Origin: Ferruginibacter sp.
GTDB taxonomy: Bacteria > Bacteroidota > Bacteroidia > Chitinophagales > Chitinophagaceae
Direction of reading: 5' to 3'
DNA length: 64,000 bases
Assembly: GCA_014379625.1 (NCBI GenBank)
Contig: JACMLJ010000002.1
Location: 1-64,000, forward strand
Made by a program: the position numbers and the translations under genes. Each line of letters begins with the position of its first letter. Positions within the stretch are counted from its first letter, which is position 1. Of the stretch, positions 35,801 to 44,315 are shown piece by piece. The notes under the pieces are model-generated. The model was not told the DNA's origin. It did not search any database and worked only from the letters and a program-made list of their open reading frames with translations.

Positions 35801-38079
35801 TGTACAACAAAGGGTTGATTAAAAACAGTACTTTGGCAACCGTTGTTATTTTCTACTTTTAAACTGGCCGTTTTGTTGCCCCAGGGAAAATAGGTACGGA
35901 TCCGGCTACTGTTAGTAAGTACCGTATCTTTTATACCATCTCCGTAATCCCAATACCATTTTGCCAGTATGCTGCTACCATTTGATGTGGAAGAATCAAT
36001 AAGGGTAATGGGTTTGCCATCACAAACAGGATTGGACAAACTGAAAAGTGCGGAAGGAACTTCTGTAACAATCACCTGTTTTGTTGTTTGTAATGTATAA
36101 CAACCAATATTGCCCAATGCTGTTAACGTTACATTGAATGTTCCCGGTGATGAGAATTTATGTTTCGGATTTTTAAGTGTAGAAGTATTGGCAGCGCCGC
36201 TTCCGGGATCGCCAAAATTCCATTGCCACTGGTAATGATAGATACCTGAGCCTACCGGGTAAACCGTACTGTCAAAAAACGCAACAGAATCTACAAAACA
36301 ACCTGTAGACTGGTTTGCAATTACAACAGGCGCAGGTTCATAAACATATAATGAATCATCCCGTACCTGAAAACTACCGCAGCCATCGGAACCTGATGTT
36401 TCAGAAGTTATACTTACCGGATAAACGCCTGCAGTTGTAAAATTGTAAGGGACAGGCAATTTGTACCGCCAAACCTGTTTACCATTAATAAAATAAGTAC
36501 TGTCATTAATAGTAGATGGATTGCTGATAGTAATATTGGGGTAAGGATTACCTGTTGGTTTGTTGTAAAAATCCCAATACAACGATAAGGGTTTGTAAGG
36601 ATAGGTTACTGAAAAATAAAATGGATTTCCGGTACAGGCTATTGTTTGATTGGAGATATTTAATGGGTTGATGGGCGTAATAAAAGTGTACAGATCCCGC
36701 AGACTGGTCCCGGCAGAATAACCATACGACTCTGCACTGCCAAACCCATAAGCTATTGCATTGAAACCCGAATCGCAGGTTAAATGATGAGCCCCGGAAG
36801 CAAGCGGGTTGCTGGTATTGCCCGCGGTATAAATTTGGATATACGCATAATTAATATCCTGTGATAAAACTGTTGCTGTTGCATTTGGTGTAACACCGTC
36901 TATTTTAAAAGAACTTATACCTGTACCCGCATTGCGCAACACTACATTAATAAAATGCTGGGTAATAGCTGTATTAGAGGCGGGCTGCATTGAATTGACC
37001 GTAACATCAGTAATCGTTTGTTCTACTGAATTAAGATATATCATTTCAGGATCATGCGGATTATTATTAGCGCTGCAACCTGCTGTAGTAAAATACTGGG
37101 CAACCAGGATAGGTTTATCCGCGTCTACCAGGTTAGTCAATTTGCTGCTAAACTGGTAATAATTGTTTGTAAAACTACCGGAAGGGATCGGTACCCCATT
37201 CAGGTTTACTACAGTGGTTGGATCGGGACGGAAAATCCGGAAAAAATTAGTATTGATAACCGGCTGGGTATTTACATTGGGCCGGTTAAGACCCGGGATT
37301 AAAATATACTTTTTGCCCCAGGTGCTGGCCGGGTACATTTGCTGATATAAATTATCTGAACTACCCGCGGCGGCGCACCCGATAGATATTTTTCCACTAC
37401 CGCAAAAAACTGCTATTTTTTTACACCCTGAATTACCGGAGGCAACTGATTTGATGGTACTTCCGGTAAGGTCAGTGGGAGATAAAACCTGGTAAATCTG
37501 GCCCTGTGTAAGATTAATTGTTTTGGTTACATTTGCCAGCCAGCCTCCCTTAGTATTTTGGCTGGGCGTAATTTCAATTACCGTTGTACCGGTATCTACT
37601 GCTTCTGCAAAAAAGTAGGAATAAGAATTGGCTTCATTTGATACCTGGCTGTAATTAAGTGAGTAATAATTTTTTCCGAGGGTATTGGTAGGTAAAAAAA
37701 CAGTGGCCCCCGAAACAGCGCTTACATAAATAAACCCATAAGCAACAATAGGTTTGAGGGCGGTTATGTGAATCCCGTGATTGTATAATCCCTCATCCAG
37801 CAATGCCGCGGATCTTGGAATATTTACAACAGTGACCTGGTTTTGAATAACCGTAAAATTTTGAGTGAACCCGATACTTAGTATTGAAATATTTCCCGTT
37901 GTACTTACATCAGAGGTAAGGTAAATCTGCATGGTTTCAGCAACCTGGTTATTAAACATCCTTACATGATTGCCATATCCTACCCAAAAATCCTTCCCTT
38001 TATTAGAAAAATCCTGTGAAAACCCTATGACTGAAGTGAATATAATTGGCACTAAAAGAAGAAATAGCTCTTTTCGCAT
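32887..38079 (-). CDS. Giant PKD-repeat surface protein with IgGFc-binding-like N-terminus and T9SS type B signal
   Basis: A 1730-residue secreted protein. Signal peptide (1-21, VIGFSQ); an N-terminal region of about 450 residues resembling the IgGFc-binding-protein N-terminal domain (GKDFWVGYGNHVRM, VTVVNIPRSA, GIHITALKPIVAYGF); then at least nine PKD-type beta-sandwiches marked by WDYGDG/WNFGDP cores plus a more diverged unit; and a C-terminal gliding-motility-type sorting domain starting VPNTFTPNGDGINERW and ending KAITGYVTIVK. T9SS would export it and anchor it at the surface, with the PorP/SprF protein next door as its partner. An adhesin or gliding-related filament is the likely role. 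A TAnnTTTG box lies 20 bases before the ATG. Confidence 0.9.
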   Translation of the reverse strand: MRKELFLLLVPIIFTSVIGFSQDFSNKGKDFWVGYGNHVRMFNNQVAETMQIYLTSDVSTTGNISILSIGFTQNFTVIQNQVTVVNIPRSAALLDEGLYNHGIHITALKPIVAYGFIYVSAVSGATVFLPTNTLGKNYYSLNYSQVSNEANSYSYFFAEAVDTGTTVIEITPSQNTKGGWLANVTKTINLTQGQIYQVLSPTDLTGSTIKSVASGNSGCKKIAVFCGSGKISIGCAAAGSSDNLYQQMYPASTWGKKYILIPGLNRPNVNTQPVINTNFFRIFRPDPTTVVNLNGVPIPSGSFTNNYYQFSSKLTNLVDADKPILVAQYFTTAGCSANNNPHDPEMIYLNSVEQTITDVTVNSMQPASNTAITQHFINVVLRNAGTGISSFKIDGVTPNATATVLSQDINYAYIQIYTAGNTSNPLASGAHHLTCDSGFNAIAYGFGSAESYGYSAGTSLRDLYTFITPINPLNISNQTIACTGNPFYFSVTYPYKPLSLYWDFYNKPTGNPYPNITISNPSTINDSTYFINGKQVWRYKLPVPYNFTTAGVYPVSITSETSGSDGCGSFQVRDDSLYVYEPAPVVIANQSTGCFVDSVAFFDSTVYPVGSGIYHYQWQWNFGDPGSGAANTSTLKNPKHKFSSPGTFNVTLTALGNIGCYTLQTTKQVIVTEVPSALFSLSNPVCDGKPITLIDSSTSNGSSILAKWYWDYGDGIKDTVLTNSSRIRTYFPWGNKTASLKVENNNGCQSTVFNQPFVVHPIPVANFILPAGICLPADSARFFDAGTIADGSQAGFGYLWTFGDPVAGANNTATLKNPAHYYTGTGPFTINLQTTSAAGCVHDTSKILSTVYLQAIAGFSVNVENCLNSITSFTSSSNGNGNSITNWYWDYGDGSPIVTTQNSTHVYATAGTKTIRHWVSTDKGCTSDTMTKTVIIHPLPTAGFTASGPFCVTTNINFTSTSVANAGNLTGWKWDLGDGSLLDLTNGNPFTHPYSATGTYPVTLTVSTDKGCVSSQFIQPVTIDPLPRAGFIIPEVCLSDTYAQFNDTSSIVSGTITSWLWNFGDPVSGALNTATQQNPQHSYTLVGPYSVLLTVTSNSGCVNSISQGFTVNGSNPVANFTVNKAAALCANDSVSITNTSTVFPGSITKLEIYWDNAGAPALFETDDFPATGKLYKHRYANFQSPLTKNFTVRLKAYSGGVCVNDRLQVITVNAAPDVQFNPLSNTCLDAAIYQISQASEIGGVPGTFQFTGPGVSPSGIFNPAAAGAGTHTILYTFGSTAGGCIDTASRQITVLAPPLADFNFTLPACETKTIGFTSSSSSPVGTITDFTWDFADGSPVVVKNTPATFTHSFAGAANYDVTLRVTTSNGCMSTLKQLPVAVKPLPKPNFAIPVSVCLPAAPVSFNNLSTIADGTENAFTYLWNFDDPLSGANNGSVAKTPTHIYSGTGPFNVSLQVTSGSGCIEDTTIVLNTIHPQPSAAFSSDKPSVCIGDVVVFSDLSDGGDGLVTAWNWDFGDDRKDITRNPAHLYGGANTFNVSLFITNSNGCNSDTVSQPFTVHPYPVVNAGPDRVVLEGGVITLQTVVTGNDLQYLWDPVLYLNSNTIPAPSVTNPLADITYTLEVTARGGCMAADKVIVTLLKAPKVPNTFTPNGDGINERWLIRHLESYPDCRVQVFTRNGQLVYESKGYSDATAWNGTINGKTLPIDTYYYIIEPGSGRKAITGYVTIVK

Positions 38080-38099
38080 AACAGTTAAAATGATTTAAG

Positions 38100-38107
38100 C
38101 AAATATA
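38100..38107 (-). promoter_or_regulatory. -7 promoter box of the giant PKD gene
   Basis: TATATTTG on the minus strand matches TAnnTTTG and is followed by C, as often seen; 20 bases before the ATG at 38079. AATTGAA lies near the -33 position. Confidence 0.5.
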
Positions 38108-38361
38108 AGAGGGATTCAATTATCATTAGTTTAATATAGCATACCGGGAAAGCGGAATAATTGGCTGATTTACAATGGCAAATATAGCATTATGTACCTC
38201 CAAATTAATTAACCTGTAAAAAAACAGAAAAAACTGTGAATGGGGCATCGCTGTAAACCTGCGCGTTGAAGACCATTGAAGCCAACCTGGATAACCAACA
38301 AATCTTTACGCAATTAATAGAATGTTCTCTATATTTATCTGTTGTTTTGTAAAATTACTGA

Positions 38362-38697
38362 ATGCTTATGGCGTATAAAATTGGGAAGGATAAGAAGAAA
38401 CATTTTTTTGTTGGTATTCCCCTGGGTATATTACTGCAATTCTTGTCGGCGTATTTTTTTACTGCCCAGCCCATTCTTACAATTACTGCCAGCTTTGTGA
38501 TATTGGTGGCTATTTGTTACGGTTTCGAATTATATTCTTTGCTGACTGGTAAAGGGCATGCAGATAACCTTGATGCAATTGCGGGTATAATTGGAGGTAC
38601 GGCGGGTATCTTAATTTTTTTAGCTATTTCCCGGCTGTTTGATTTTCGGGTACTTTCTTCCATCGCCCTGCATTTAATTACCGGCACAACCTGTTAA
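38362..38697 (+). CDS. Small polytopic membrane protein, VanZ-like architecture
   Basis: A 111-residue membrane protein with a charged start (YKIGKDKKKHFF) and about four hydrophobic segments. The pattern DKKKHF...G...ELYSLLTGKGHADNLDAIAGIIGG resembles the basic-His / acidic / Asp layout of VanZ-like and DUF2279-like proteins, but the match is loose and function is unknown. ATG 38362 or 38368 may start it. Its 3' end overlaps the convergent cupin gene by 20 bases. Confidence 0.6.
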   Translation: MLMAYKIGKDKKKHFFVGIPLGILLQFLSAYFFTAQPILTITASFVILVAICYGFELYSLLTGKGHADNLDAIAGIIGGTAGILIFLAISRLFDFRVLSSIALHLITGTTC

Positions 38698-39187
38698 TGA
38701 GTGGCGTATGCTGCGGAAATTGTCTGGATAACTCATCCCTGTTTGCTAATTCAAGATCACTGAAATCAAAACCAGGCGCTACGGTGCAACCCACAAATGA
38801 ATACTCAGATCCCGGCGCCGGTTCCGAAGCAAACCAGCATTCTGCGGGTACAATGGCCTGGAAATGATCCCCATTCTGCGGGTCATTCCCCAGTTTAATA
38901 ATCTCAAGCCTGCCATTCAAATGTATTACATAGATCCATAGGGATTCTCCTGCATAAAAATGCCAGCATTCATCGCTCTGTATTTTGTGAAATGCCGAAA
39001 AATCACCTCTCTCCAATAAAAAATAAATGGCAGTGCTATAACTCCTTTCCCCATTAAACCGTTTCGGCAGGAATGCTTTGGGTATTATTTCCAATGACCT
39101 GTAATTCTCTTTGAAAAAACCACCTTCAGGGTGAGGAGACAAAGTAAATTTCTCCACTAATTTTTTTGCGGTAACCATATTGTTCAT
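38678..39187 (-). CDS. DUF985 cupin-domain protein
   Basis: A 169-residue cytoplasmic single cupin of the DUF985 (cupin_5) family. Family marks are HPEGGFFKENYRS (18-30), SYSTAIYFLLERGDFSAFHKIQSDECWHFYAG (about 49-80, with the metal-type His and Glu) and FSFVGCTVAPGFDFSDLELA-like GCTVAPGFDFSD near 132-144. The biochemical role of the family is unknown. Its last 20 bases overlap the 3' end of the convergent membrane protein gene. Confidence 0.87.
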   Translation of the reverse strand: MNNMVTAKKLVEKFTLSPHPEGGFFKENYRSLEIIPKAFLPKRFNGERSYSTAIYFLLERGDFSAFHKIQSDECWHFYAGESLWIYVIHLNGRLEIIKLGNDPQNGDHFQAIVPAECWFASEPAPGSEYSFVGCTVAPGFDFSDLELANRDELSRQFPQHTPLINRLCR

Positions 39188-39640
39188 ACATTAAAAATAT
39201 ATTGATTGTGATTTTCCACAAAAAATATTTTAGTTCCGGTGCAAGGTAGCGACTACCTGCATGGCAATATGAATTACTTAGGTGAGTTTGTCCCTATTAT
39301 TAATTAATTTATCGAAAGTTCTTTTGATTTTATTTCCAGGATGAGACCAAAAACATAAGTAGCAGGCATCAAAATCTATTGTAAGGGTAAACAAAAAAAT
39401 AACCTGATCTAATTGCCGGCGGCCAAACCGAATTTATGCAGGTTGCAATAGAAGCAAGCATTGTTTTTTAAAGCCAATTGCCGGTATCTGAGATAAAGAA
39501 TGATATAATAAAAATGAGGCGCTTTATAATGATGGATTTGTCTTATCCCGTACACACACAAATTCACGGCAGTTTATATTTGCACAAATACGCCAAATAA
39601 AATTCTGCCGCGAACTATGAGATTAATGAAAAATTAAAGA
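39188..39640. other. Intergenic region, no gene recognised
   Basis: About 450 AT-rich bases. A TATATTTG (39575-39582, plus strand) matches the -7 consensus but has no plus-strand gene within 600 bases; a TTTG lies too far upstream to be its -33. No structure or small gene stood out. Confidence 0.4.
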
Positions 39641-39931
39641 TTAGATAACAATAACGCTGTTGATGCCACCGAACTCATTTGGCTGCTGGCTATCCGCTTC
39701 AGGTTCATTTGCCCATTCTGTAGCGTTCACTTTATATTTAAATTGGTGTTGAGTACCTTTTGGTAAAGAAACATCACATGTAAAACTACCGTCTTTTTTC
39801 TTGCTCATTACTATTGAATTCTCCCAATCACTATTTAAGCCCAAAATCTCAATTGTTTCAGCGTTTTCAGCATTAACTGTGAATTTCACTTTACAATAAT
39901 CCTTTGTCTTAAAGTATGTTTTTTGTACCAT
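39641..39931 (-). CDS. Stand-alone CBM48/isoamylase-N-like glycogen-binding domain protein
   Basis: A 96-residue protein that is almost entirely one early-set Ig-like domain of the CBM48/AMPK glycogen-binding type: KVKFTVNAENAETIEILG, a short strand to LNSDWENSIVMSKKKDGSFTCDVSLPKG, then FKYKVNATEWANEPEADSQQPNEFGGINSVIVI, with the conserved Trp and NEFGGINSV end. No catalytic domain is attached and there is no signal peptide. It may tether to or sense alpha-glucan in the cytoplasm. A TACCTTTG box lies about 50 bases upstream. Confidence 0.85.
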   Translation of the reverse strand: MVQKTYFKTKDYCKVKFTVNAENAETIEILGLNSDWENSIVMSKKKDGSFTCDVSLPKGTQHQFKYKVNATEWANEPEADSQQPNEFGGINSVIVI

Positions 39932-39982
39932 TTGTTGTTGTTTTTTTTAAATTAAGCTACACTGCTTAATACATATTGTTAA

Positions 39983-39990
39983 CAAAGGTA
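39983..39990 (-). promoter_or_regulatory. -7 promoter box of the CBM48-like gene
   Basis: TACCTTTG on the minus strand matches TAnnTTTG, 51 bases before the ATG at 39931. Confidence 0.45.
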
Positions 39991-40054
39991 ACCCTTTGAT
40001 GATAGTTTTTATAACCCTGCATATTAATATTTTGCATGATAAATTTTTAAAGCA

Positions 40055-40081
40055 TGCCTGCAGAAAATATTACCGCAGGCA
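40055..40081. other. Perfect 7-bp inverted repeat in divergent spacer
   Basis: TGCCTGC (40055-40061) and GCAGGCA (40075-40081) around a 13-base AT-rich loop, between the divergent CBM48-like and M20 genes. Could be a regulator site or a leader hairpin of either transcript. Confidence 0.35.
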
Positions 40082-40214
40082 AATTTTCATTTATTAACAG
40101 GTGTTTATATTTTGTTTTAAATTATCCATTTAAAAGTAGTCTCTCATTTCTCTATGCAGAAAAGGAGTGTTTTCAAATCTTATTTTATGGTAACTTGTAG
40201 GTTAAAATTTAAAT

Positions 40215-41528
40215 ATGAGAATTTGCTTATTGTCATTGTTAACTGCATTAGCCCTTCCTGCGATTTCACAAAATATCACCATTAGAACCAGAATTAATTC
40301 TGCGGCAGATAAAATAGAACAGCAGGTAATCATCTGGAGACGTGATATTCATGAGCATCCTGAACTGGGCAACCAGGAAACAAGAACGGCTGCAATCATC
40401 GCCAAGCATCTTCAGTTATTGGGTATGGAGGTAAAAACAGGTGTTGCCCACACCGGTGTAGTGGGTATTTTAACTGGCGGAAAACCAGGCCCCGTGGTAG
40501 CTTTGCGTGCCGATATGGATGGATTACCTGTAATTGAAAGAACACCAGTGCCCTTTGCCTCTAAAGTAAAAGTTCAATACAACGGAAAAGAATCAGGCGT
40601 AATGCATGCATGCGGGCACGATACCCATGTGGCGATGTTAATGGGTGTTGCGGAAATTTTAGCGGGAATGAAAAAGGATTTAAAAGGAACAGTGAAATTT
40701 ATATTTCAGCCTGCAGAAGAGGGTGTGCCCCGCGGTGAAGAAGGGGGCGCTGAAATGATGGTAAAAGAAGGCGTGTTGGAAAACCCGAAAGTAGATGCGA
40801 TATTTGGTTTGCATATCAGTTCGCAGATAGCGGTTGGGAAGATCACTTATCGTCCCGGTGGTATTTATGCAAGCATCAATGACCTTAAAATAATTGTAAA
40901 GGGACGTTCGGCACATGGGGCTTCTCCGTGGTCGTCGGTTGACCCGATCGTTACCGCAGCACAGATCATTAATAATTTACAAACCATCATCAGCCGAAAC
41001 CTGAATATTACTGAAAACGCCGGGGTGGTAACCATTGGGGCCATTAATGGCGGAAACCGCAGTAATATCATACCCGAACAGGTAGAAATGCTTGGGACCA
41101 TCCGTGCCCTGAGTACGGATGATGAAAAAATGCTGATCGACAGGGTAAGACAGGTTGCCATCAAAACAGCCGAAAGTGCCGGGGCCACGGCGGAAGTAAT
41201 GATCCCATACAGCTCACATTATCCTATCACTTTCAATGATTCCGCCTTAACTGAAAAGATGCTCCCTTCTTTAAGGCAATCTGCAGGAAAAGAAAATGTA
41301 ATGCTGAAGCCACCCCGTACAGGCGCGGAGGATTTTTCTTTTTACCAGCAGAAAGTACCGGGCCTGTTTTTCAATTTAGGTGGAATGCCAAAAGCTGTTG
41401 ATCCCAATATGGCCCCCTCTCACCATACACCTGATTTCTTTATTGATGAAAGCGGGTTAAAATTAGGTGTGCAAACTTTAGCGAACCTTACGATAGATTA
41501 TATGGAGATGAACCCACCCAAACCTTAA
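40215..41528 (+). CDS. Exported M20-family amidohydrolase
   Basis: A 437-residue metallo-hydrolase of the hippurate / N-acyl-amino-acid amidohydrolase group (M20D), removing acyl groups from N-acylated amino acids or similar amides. Signal peptide MRICLLSLLTALALPAISQN. Di-metal centre: LRADMDGLPVIE, HACGHDTHVAML, PAEEGVPRGEEGGAEMM (Glu base and ligand) and a late GAEDFSFY with PSHHTPDFFIDE. The dimerisation/lid domain begins near VKGRSAHGASPW. Some family members are cytoplasmic; here the signal peptide argues for the periplasm. Single gene. Confidence 0.9.
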   Translation: MRICLLSLLTALALPAISQNITIRTRINSAADKIEQQVIIWRRDIHEHPELGNQETRTAAIIAKHLQLLGMEVKTGVAHTGVVGILTGGKPGPVVALRADMDGLPVIERTPVPFASKVKVQYNGKESGVMHACGHDTHVAMLMGVAEILAGMKKDLKGTVKFIFQPAEEGVPRGEEGGAEMMVKEGVLENPKVDAIFGLHISSQIAVGKITYRPGGIYASINDLKIIVKGRSAHGASPWSSVDPIVTAAQIINNLQTIISRNLNITENAGVVTIGAINGGNRSNIIPEQVEMLGTIRALSTDDEKMLIDRVRQVAIKTAESAGATAEVMIPYSSHYPITFNDSALTEKMLPSLRQSAGKENVMLKPPRTGAEDFSFYQQKVPGLFFNLGGMPKAVDPNMAPSHHTPDFFIDESGLKLGVQTLANLTIDYMEMNPPKP

Positions 41529-41607
41529 ATAGCTATGTTGTTCATCTAAGCAATCCTGTGTCAATTGAACATTTGATCATTGGTCATTGAATATAACACG
41601 GGCAACT

Positions 41608-42525
41608 TTATTTCAAATATTTATCAAACCAGTCAATAACTGTTTTTATCTCTGCCTCATTATTTTTCCATCCATGCCCCGCACCCTTCTTAATAATTAA
41701 CTGGTTGGGAACTTTTGCTTCAATAAATTTTTTTATTATGCTTTCCGATTGTTGCAGGGGCACTAAAATATCAGCATCCCCATGCATGATCAATACAGGC
41801 GGGTCATCGGGGCTTACCGAATAAATGGGTGAAACCTGTCTGGCAATTTCCAGTTTTTTTGAATCATCCGTTATGGGTACATACGACCGGGTAGTATCAT
41901 TAAAGGTCTTGAAATCGAAAGCAGCATATACGCCTGTCAATATCAAAGCCGACCTGTTGACTGATGGAACAAGCTGCTGTTTGCCAAAATTCAAAAAATC
42001 TGTTGGTGGATAAAACACTGCGACAGCCTGCACCCTGGAAGAAACCCGGTCAACCGGGTCATTAGCGGTGGAATCAATTTTATTATCTGCGGTTGCCACG
42101 GCCAGCGATAAATGACCCCCGGATGAAAAACCCATTATCCCAATATGACCGGGATCAATTCCATACGCTTTGGCATTGTACCTGATAAACCGGATCGCCC
42201 TTTTCAGGTCTGCAACCTGGTCGGGAATTGTGTAACGTGGCTGAGAACCCGGTAACACTGTAAATACCGTGTAGCCCTTGTCGGTATAAATCCTGGATTC
42301 TTTTAAGAACCGCAGCGCCCTTTCATAGCTTGATTTCCAGTTTCCGCTTTCCACTATAATAATTCCTTTTCCATTGGCGGACTGACCGGGTACCTGTACA
42401 AACATGGTCAGCGCCATACCATCCTTTCTTCCATAAATCAATTCATCTTTAAAAAGATTCACAGCGCTCTGTGCATACACATTGACCTGGCATAAAACAA
42501 AAAAGGAAAGAAAAATATGCTTCAT
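41608..42525 (-). CDS. Exported alpha/beta hydrolase (BD-FAE/acetyl-esterase-like)
   Basis: A 305-residue esterase-type protein with a signal peptide (MKHIFLSFFVLCQVNVYAQ). The nucleophile elbow is GIMGFSSGGHLSLA (Ser in GFSSGG), the acid lies in HGDADILVP and the His in GAGHGWKNNE, giving a complete Ser-Asp-His triad. The cap is short and the order of strands fits carbohydrate esterases and acetyl-hydrolases acting on plant polysaccharides, though substrate is not visible. It converges with the M20 gene across 79 bases. Confidence 0.85.
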   Translation of the reverse strand: MKHIFLSFFVLCQVNVYAQSAVNLFKDELIYGRKDGMALTMFVQVPGQSANGKGIIIVESGNWKSSYERALRFLKESRIYTDKGYTVFTVLPGSQPRYTIPDQVADLKRAIRFIRYNAKAYGIDPGHIGIMGFSSGGHLSLAVATADNKIDSTANDPVDRVSSRVQAVAVFYPPTDFLNFGKQQLVPSVNRSALILTGVYAAFDFKTFNDTTRSYVPITDDSKKLEIARQVSPIYSVSPDDPPVLIMHGDADILVPLQQSESIIKKFIEAKVPNQLIIKKGAGHGWKNNEAEIKTVIDWFDKYLK

Positions 42526-42646
42526 AAGGAGAATTTAATGACTAAAACTTTTATAAATTAAATATCCGCCATTTTTTTGGGAGCTACAAATTTTTACACA
42601 GGGATCGCATTCGGGTATCCGGCAAGGTTATGAAATTACCAGGTGT

Positions 42647-43072
42647 TTAGATCATGCGAACCGGATGATAATTTTTATTAATTGTCACCCGCATCAGTCG
42701 TTCAACTGACACCACTACTCCCCATGCCATCAATGTGCCAATTGCATAACAAATCAAATCGCTCCATACAAATCCAACTCCAAATAATAAACCACCAAAA
42801 TAGGTTTGGCGTATTGCCACGATCCATCCGGCATCAGACAGTTGTGAACACTCATCCAGTACCCCCAGTGTATAATTGATAAGCGCCAGTTTCCACAATG
42901 GCGCATTCACAAAAAAAATACGGAGTAAAAACAAAAACATACCTGACCAGATAATGTCCCCGCCATATTTTACAATAAGGGGGTGAAACCATTGATGGTG
43001 GCTGCGGGTAGCCAGTGCAAGCCAGGTGCAGAAGATAAACAACAAAGCGTAAGTGAGTCTTATTTTAAACAT
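42647..43072 (-). CDS. DUF2809 family membrane protein
   Basis: A 141-residue polytopic membrane protein with about four helices. Family marks are ATRSHHQWFHPLIVKYGGDIIWSGMFLFLLR, a conserved acidic stretch LGVLDECSQL, and VWSDLICYAIG. This matches DUF2809, a family with a VanZ-like layout and no known function. The spacing from neighbours (135 and 121 bases) suggests its own transcript. Confidence 0.78.
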   Translation of the reverse strand: MFKIRLTYALLFIFCTWLALATRSHHQWFHPLIVKYGGDIIWSGMFLFLLRIFFVNAPLWKLALINYTLGVLDECSQLSDAGWIVAIRQTYFGGLLFGVGFVWSDLICYAIGTLMAWGVVVSVERLMRVTINKNYHPVRMI

Positions 43073-43207
43073 ATGAAATTACAAATCCTTTGGATAGGGA
43101 AGCTGAACAAATTAAAATGGCATCTCTCGCCGCTAGCTGGTATCAATACCACCTAAACCTTCGCTATCGAATAAAAAATTAACTAACTATAACAGTTCAT
43201 TTCCATT

Positions 43208-43867
43208 TTATTGCAACACCGTAACCCCTGTAAAATACAAGCGGAATTTACCATCCTTGCTCTTATGTTCCTTAGCAATTTTGAGCCCGTTGAAATTTTC
43301 ATAATTTTCCCAGGAAGTCATTATCGTAGGTTCTTTGGCAGCCGATCTATGAAAGGCCCATTCCTGGATCATATTATTATCATCCGTGTATAATTCATAC
43401 ATATCCCCCGGTGTAAAGCCTTCCTTGCCACTGTACTGAACGGTGTATTTATGGTATCTTTTTTCGGTCACTGGTCCTGTTGCCGTATCATTATCGGTAA
43501 TGGTATATCCCCCGTCCCATTGCAGGTGCAGGGGAAAGATCAGCCAGTATTCATCATTGGTGAACCGGGCATTCAAATTTTTTAGTTCGGCGCTGGAAGT
43601 ATCCATTCTTTTGAAAAGCACACTATCATTTTTGTCATAAAAAATCACGCTGTTTTCTTTTGGCATCCATTTCCAGTGCCGTTCGGTATGCGCCGAATCT
43701 TTGTCTGCATTAAAAGTAAATTCAATGGACTTAATTTTTGAAAATTCCTTTGCCCCATTCGCATTGGCAATGGCTGTAGCTATTCCCCTGTCCCCCGCTT
43801 TTTCATTGCAGGAGAAAATAAAGATGGGAAATAAATAAAATACCGCCCATTTTAACTGATTGTTCAT
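43208..43867 (-). CDS. Lipoprotein of unknown function (219 aa)
   Basis: Not recognised with certainty. A lipoprotein signal (hydrophobic AVFYLFPIFIFSC, Cys20) leads into a beta-rich domain with SKIKSIEFTFNADKDSAHTERHWKW, LFPLHLQWDGGYTI and the ending KDGKFRLYFTGVTVL. This looks like the outer-membrane-lipoprotein-sorting-type (LolA-like) folds often seen in Bacteroidota lipoproteins annotated DUF6503, but that is a resemblance only. It is divergent from the 44316 gene over a spacer holding a perfect 13-bp inverted repeat. Confidence 0.7.
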   Translation of the reverse strand: MNNQLKWAVFYLFPIFIFSCNEKAGDRGIATAIANANGAKEFSKIKSIEFTFNADKDSAHTERHWKWMPKENSVIFYDKNDSVLFKRMDTSSAELKNLNARFTNDEYWLIFPLHLQWDGGYTITDNDTATGPVTEKRYHKYTVQYSGKEGFTPGDMYELYTDDNNMIQEWAFHRSAAKEPTIMTSWENYENFNGLKIAKEHKSKDGKFRLYFTGVTVLQ

Positions 43868-44315
43868 GGTGTAAATTTTATAGTAAAGATTTTTTATTGC
43901 GTTCGCTCCCGGGTCAGCAAGGCAGCAGGTGTTCTGCTTTTCTTATGACCAATCATTCTCTTCTTTTCCGGCAATTAAAAATAAGGATATTTTCAATACC
44001 ATAATTGAAAATATCCCAACATCCAGGTCTGCTACCGGCAAAGATGGCCAGGCTTTAAAGATCAATTACAACAGGTTTTCAAAACTTTAAAACTATGGGT
44101 AAACGAGCTGCCCTTGTTTGAAATAATTATTAATAGTTGGAAGGAAATTGTATATTAGCTTTCAAAAAAAGAAAGAGGTACCAGGTTACAGTTCAACCGG
44201 TTGCCATATTTAAATCAGGGATATTTTGCTACACCCGCTGATCACTACAATATCTAAATACCCAAACTTAAATCAACCGTTAACTATTTATTATTTTACA
44301 TCAAACTAATCCATC
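43868..44315. other. Divergent intergenic region with a perfect inverted repeat
   Basis: About 450 bases. Its main feature is the inverted repeat at 43985-44016. No further gene or RNA recognised; no exact TAnnTTTG was found for either flanking gene. Confidence 0.45.
43985..44016. repeat. Perfect 13-bp inverted repeat
   Basis: GGATATTTTCAAT (43985-43997) and ATTGAAAATATCC (44004-44016) with the 6-base spacer ACCATA. It lies between two divergent genes and has no T run after either arm, so an operator or RNA hairpin is more likely than a terminator. Confidence 0.6.

Noticed and set aside
39575-39582. TATATTTG as a promoter
   Set aside because: No plus-strand gene or visible RNA follows for over 600 bases and the spacing to any TTTG is wrong.
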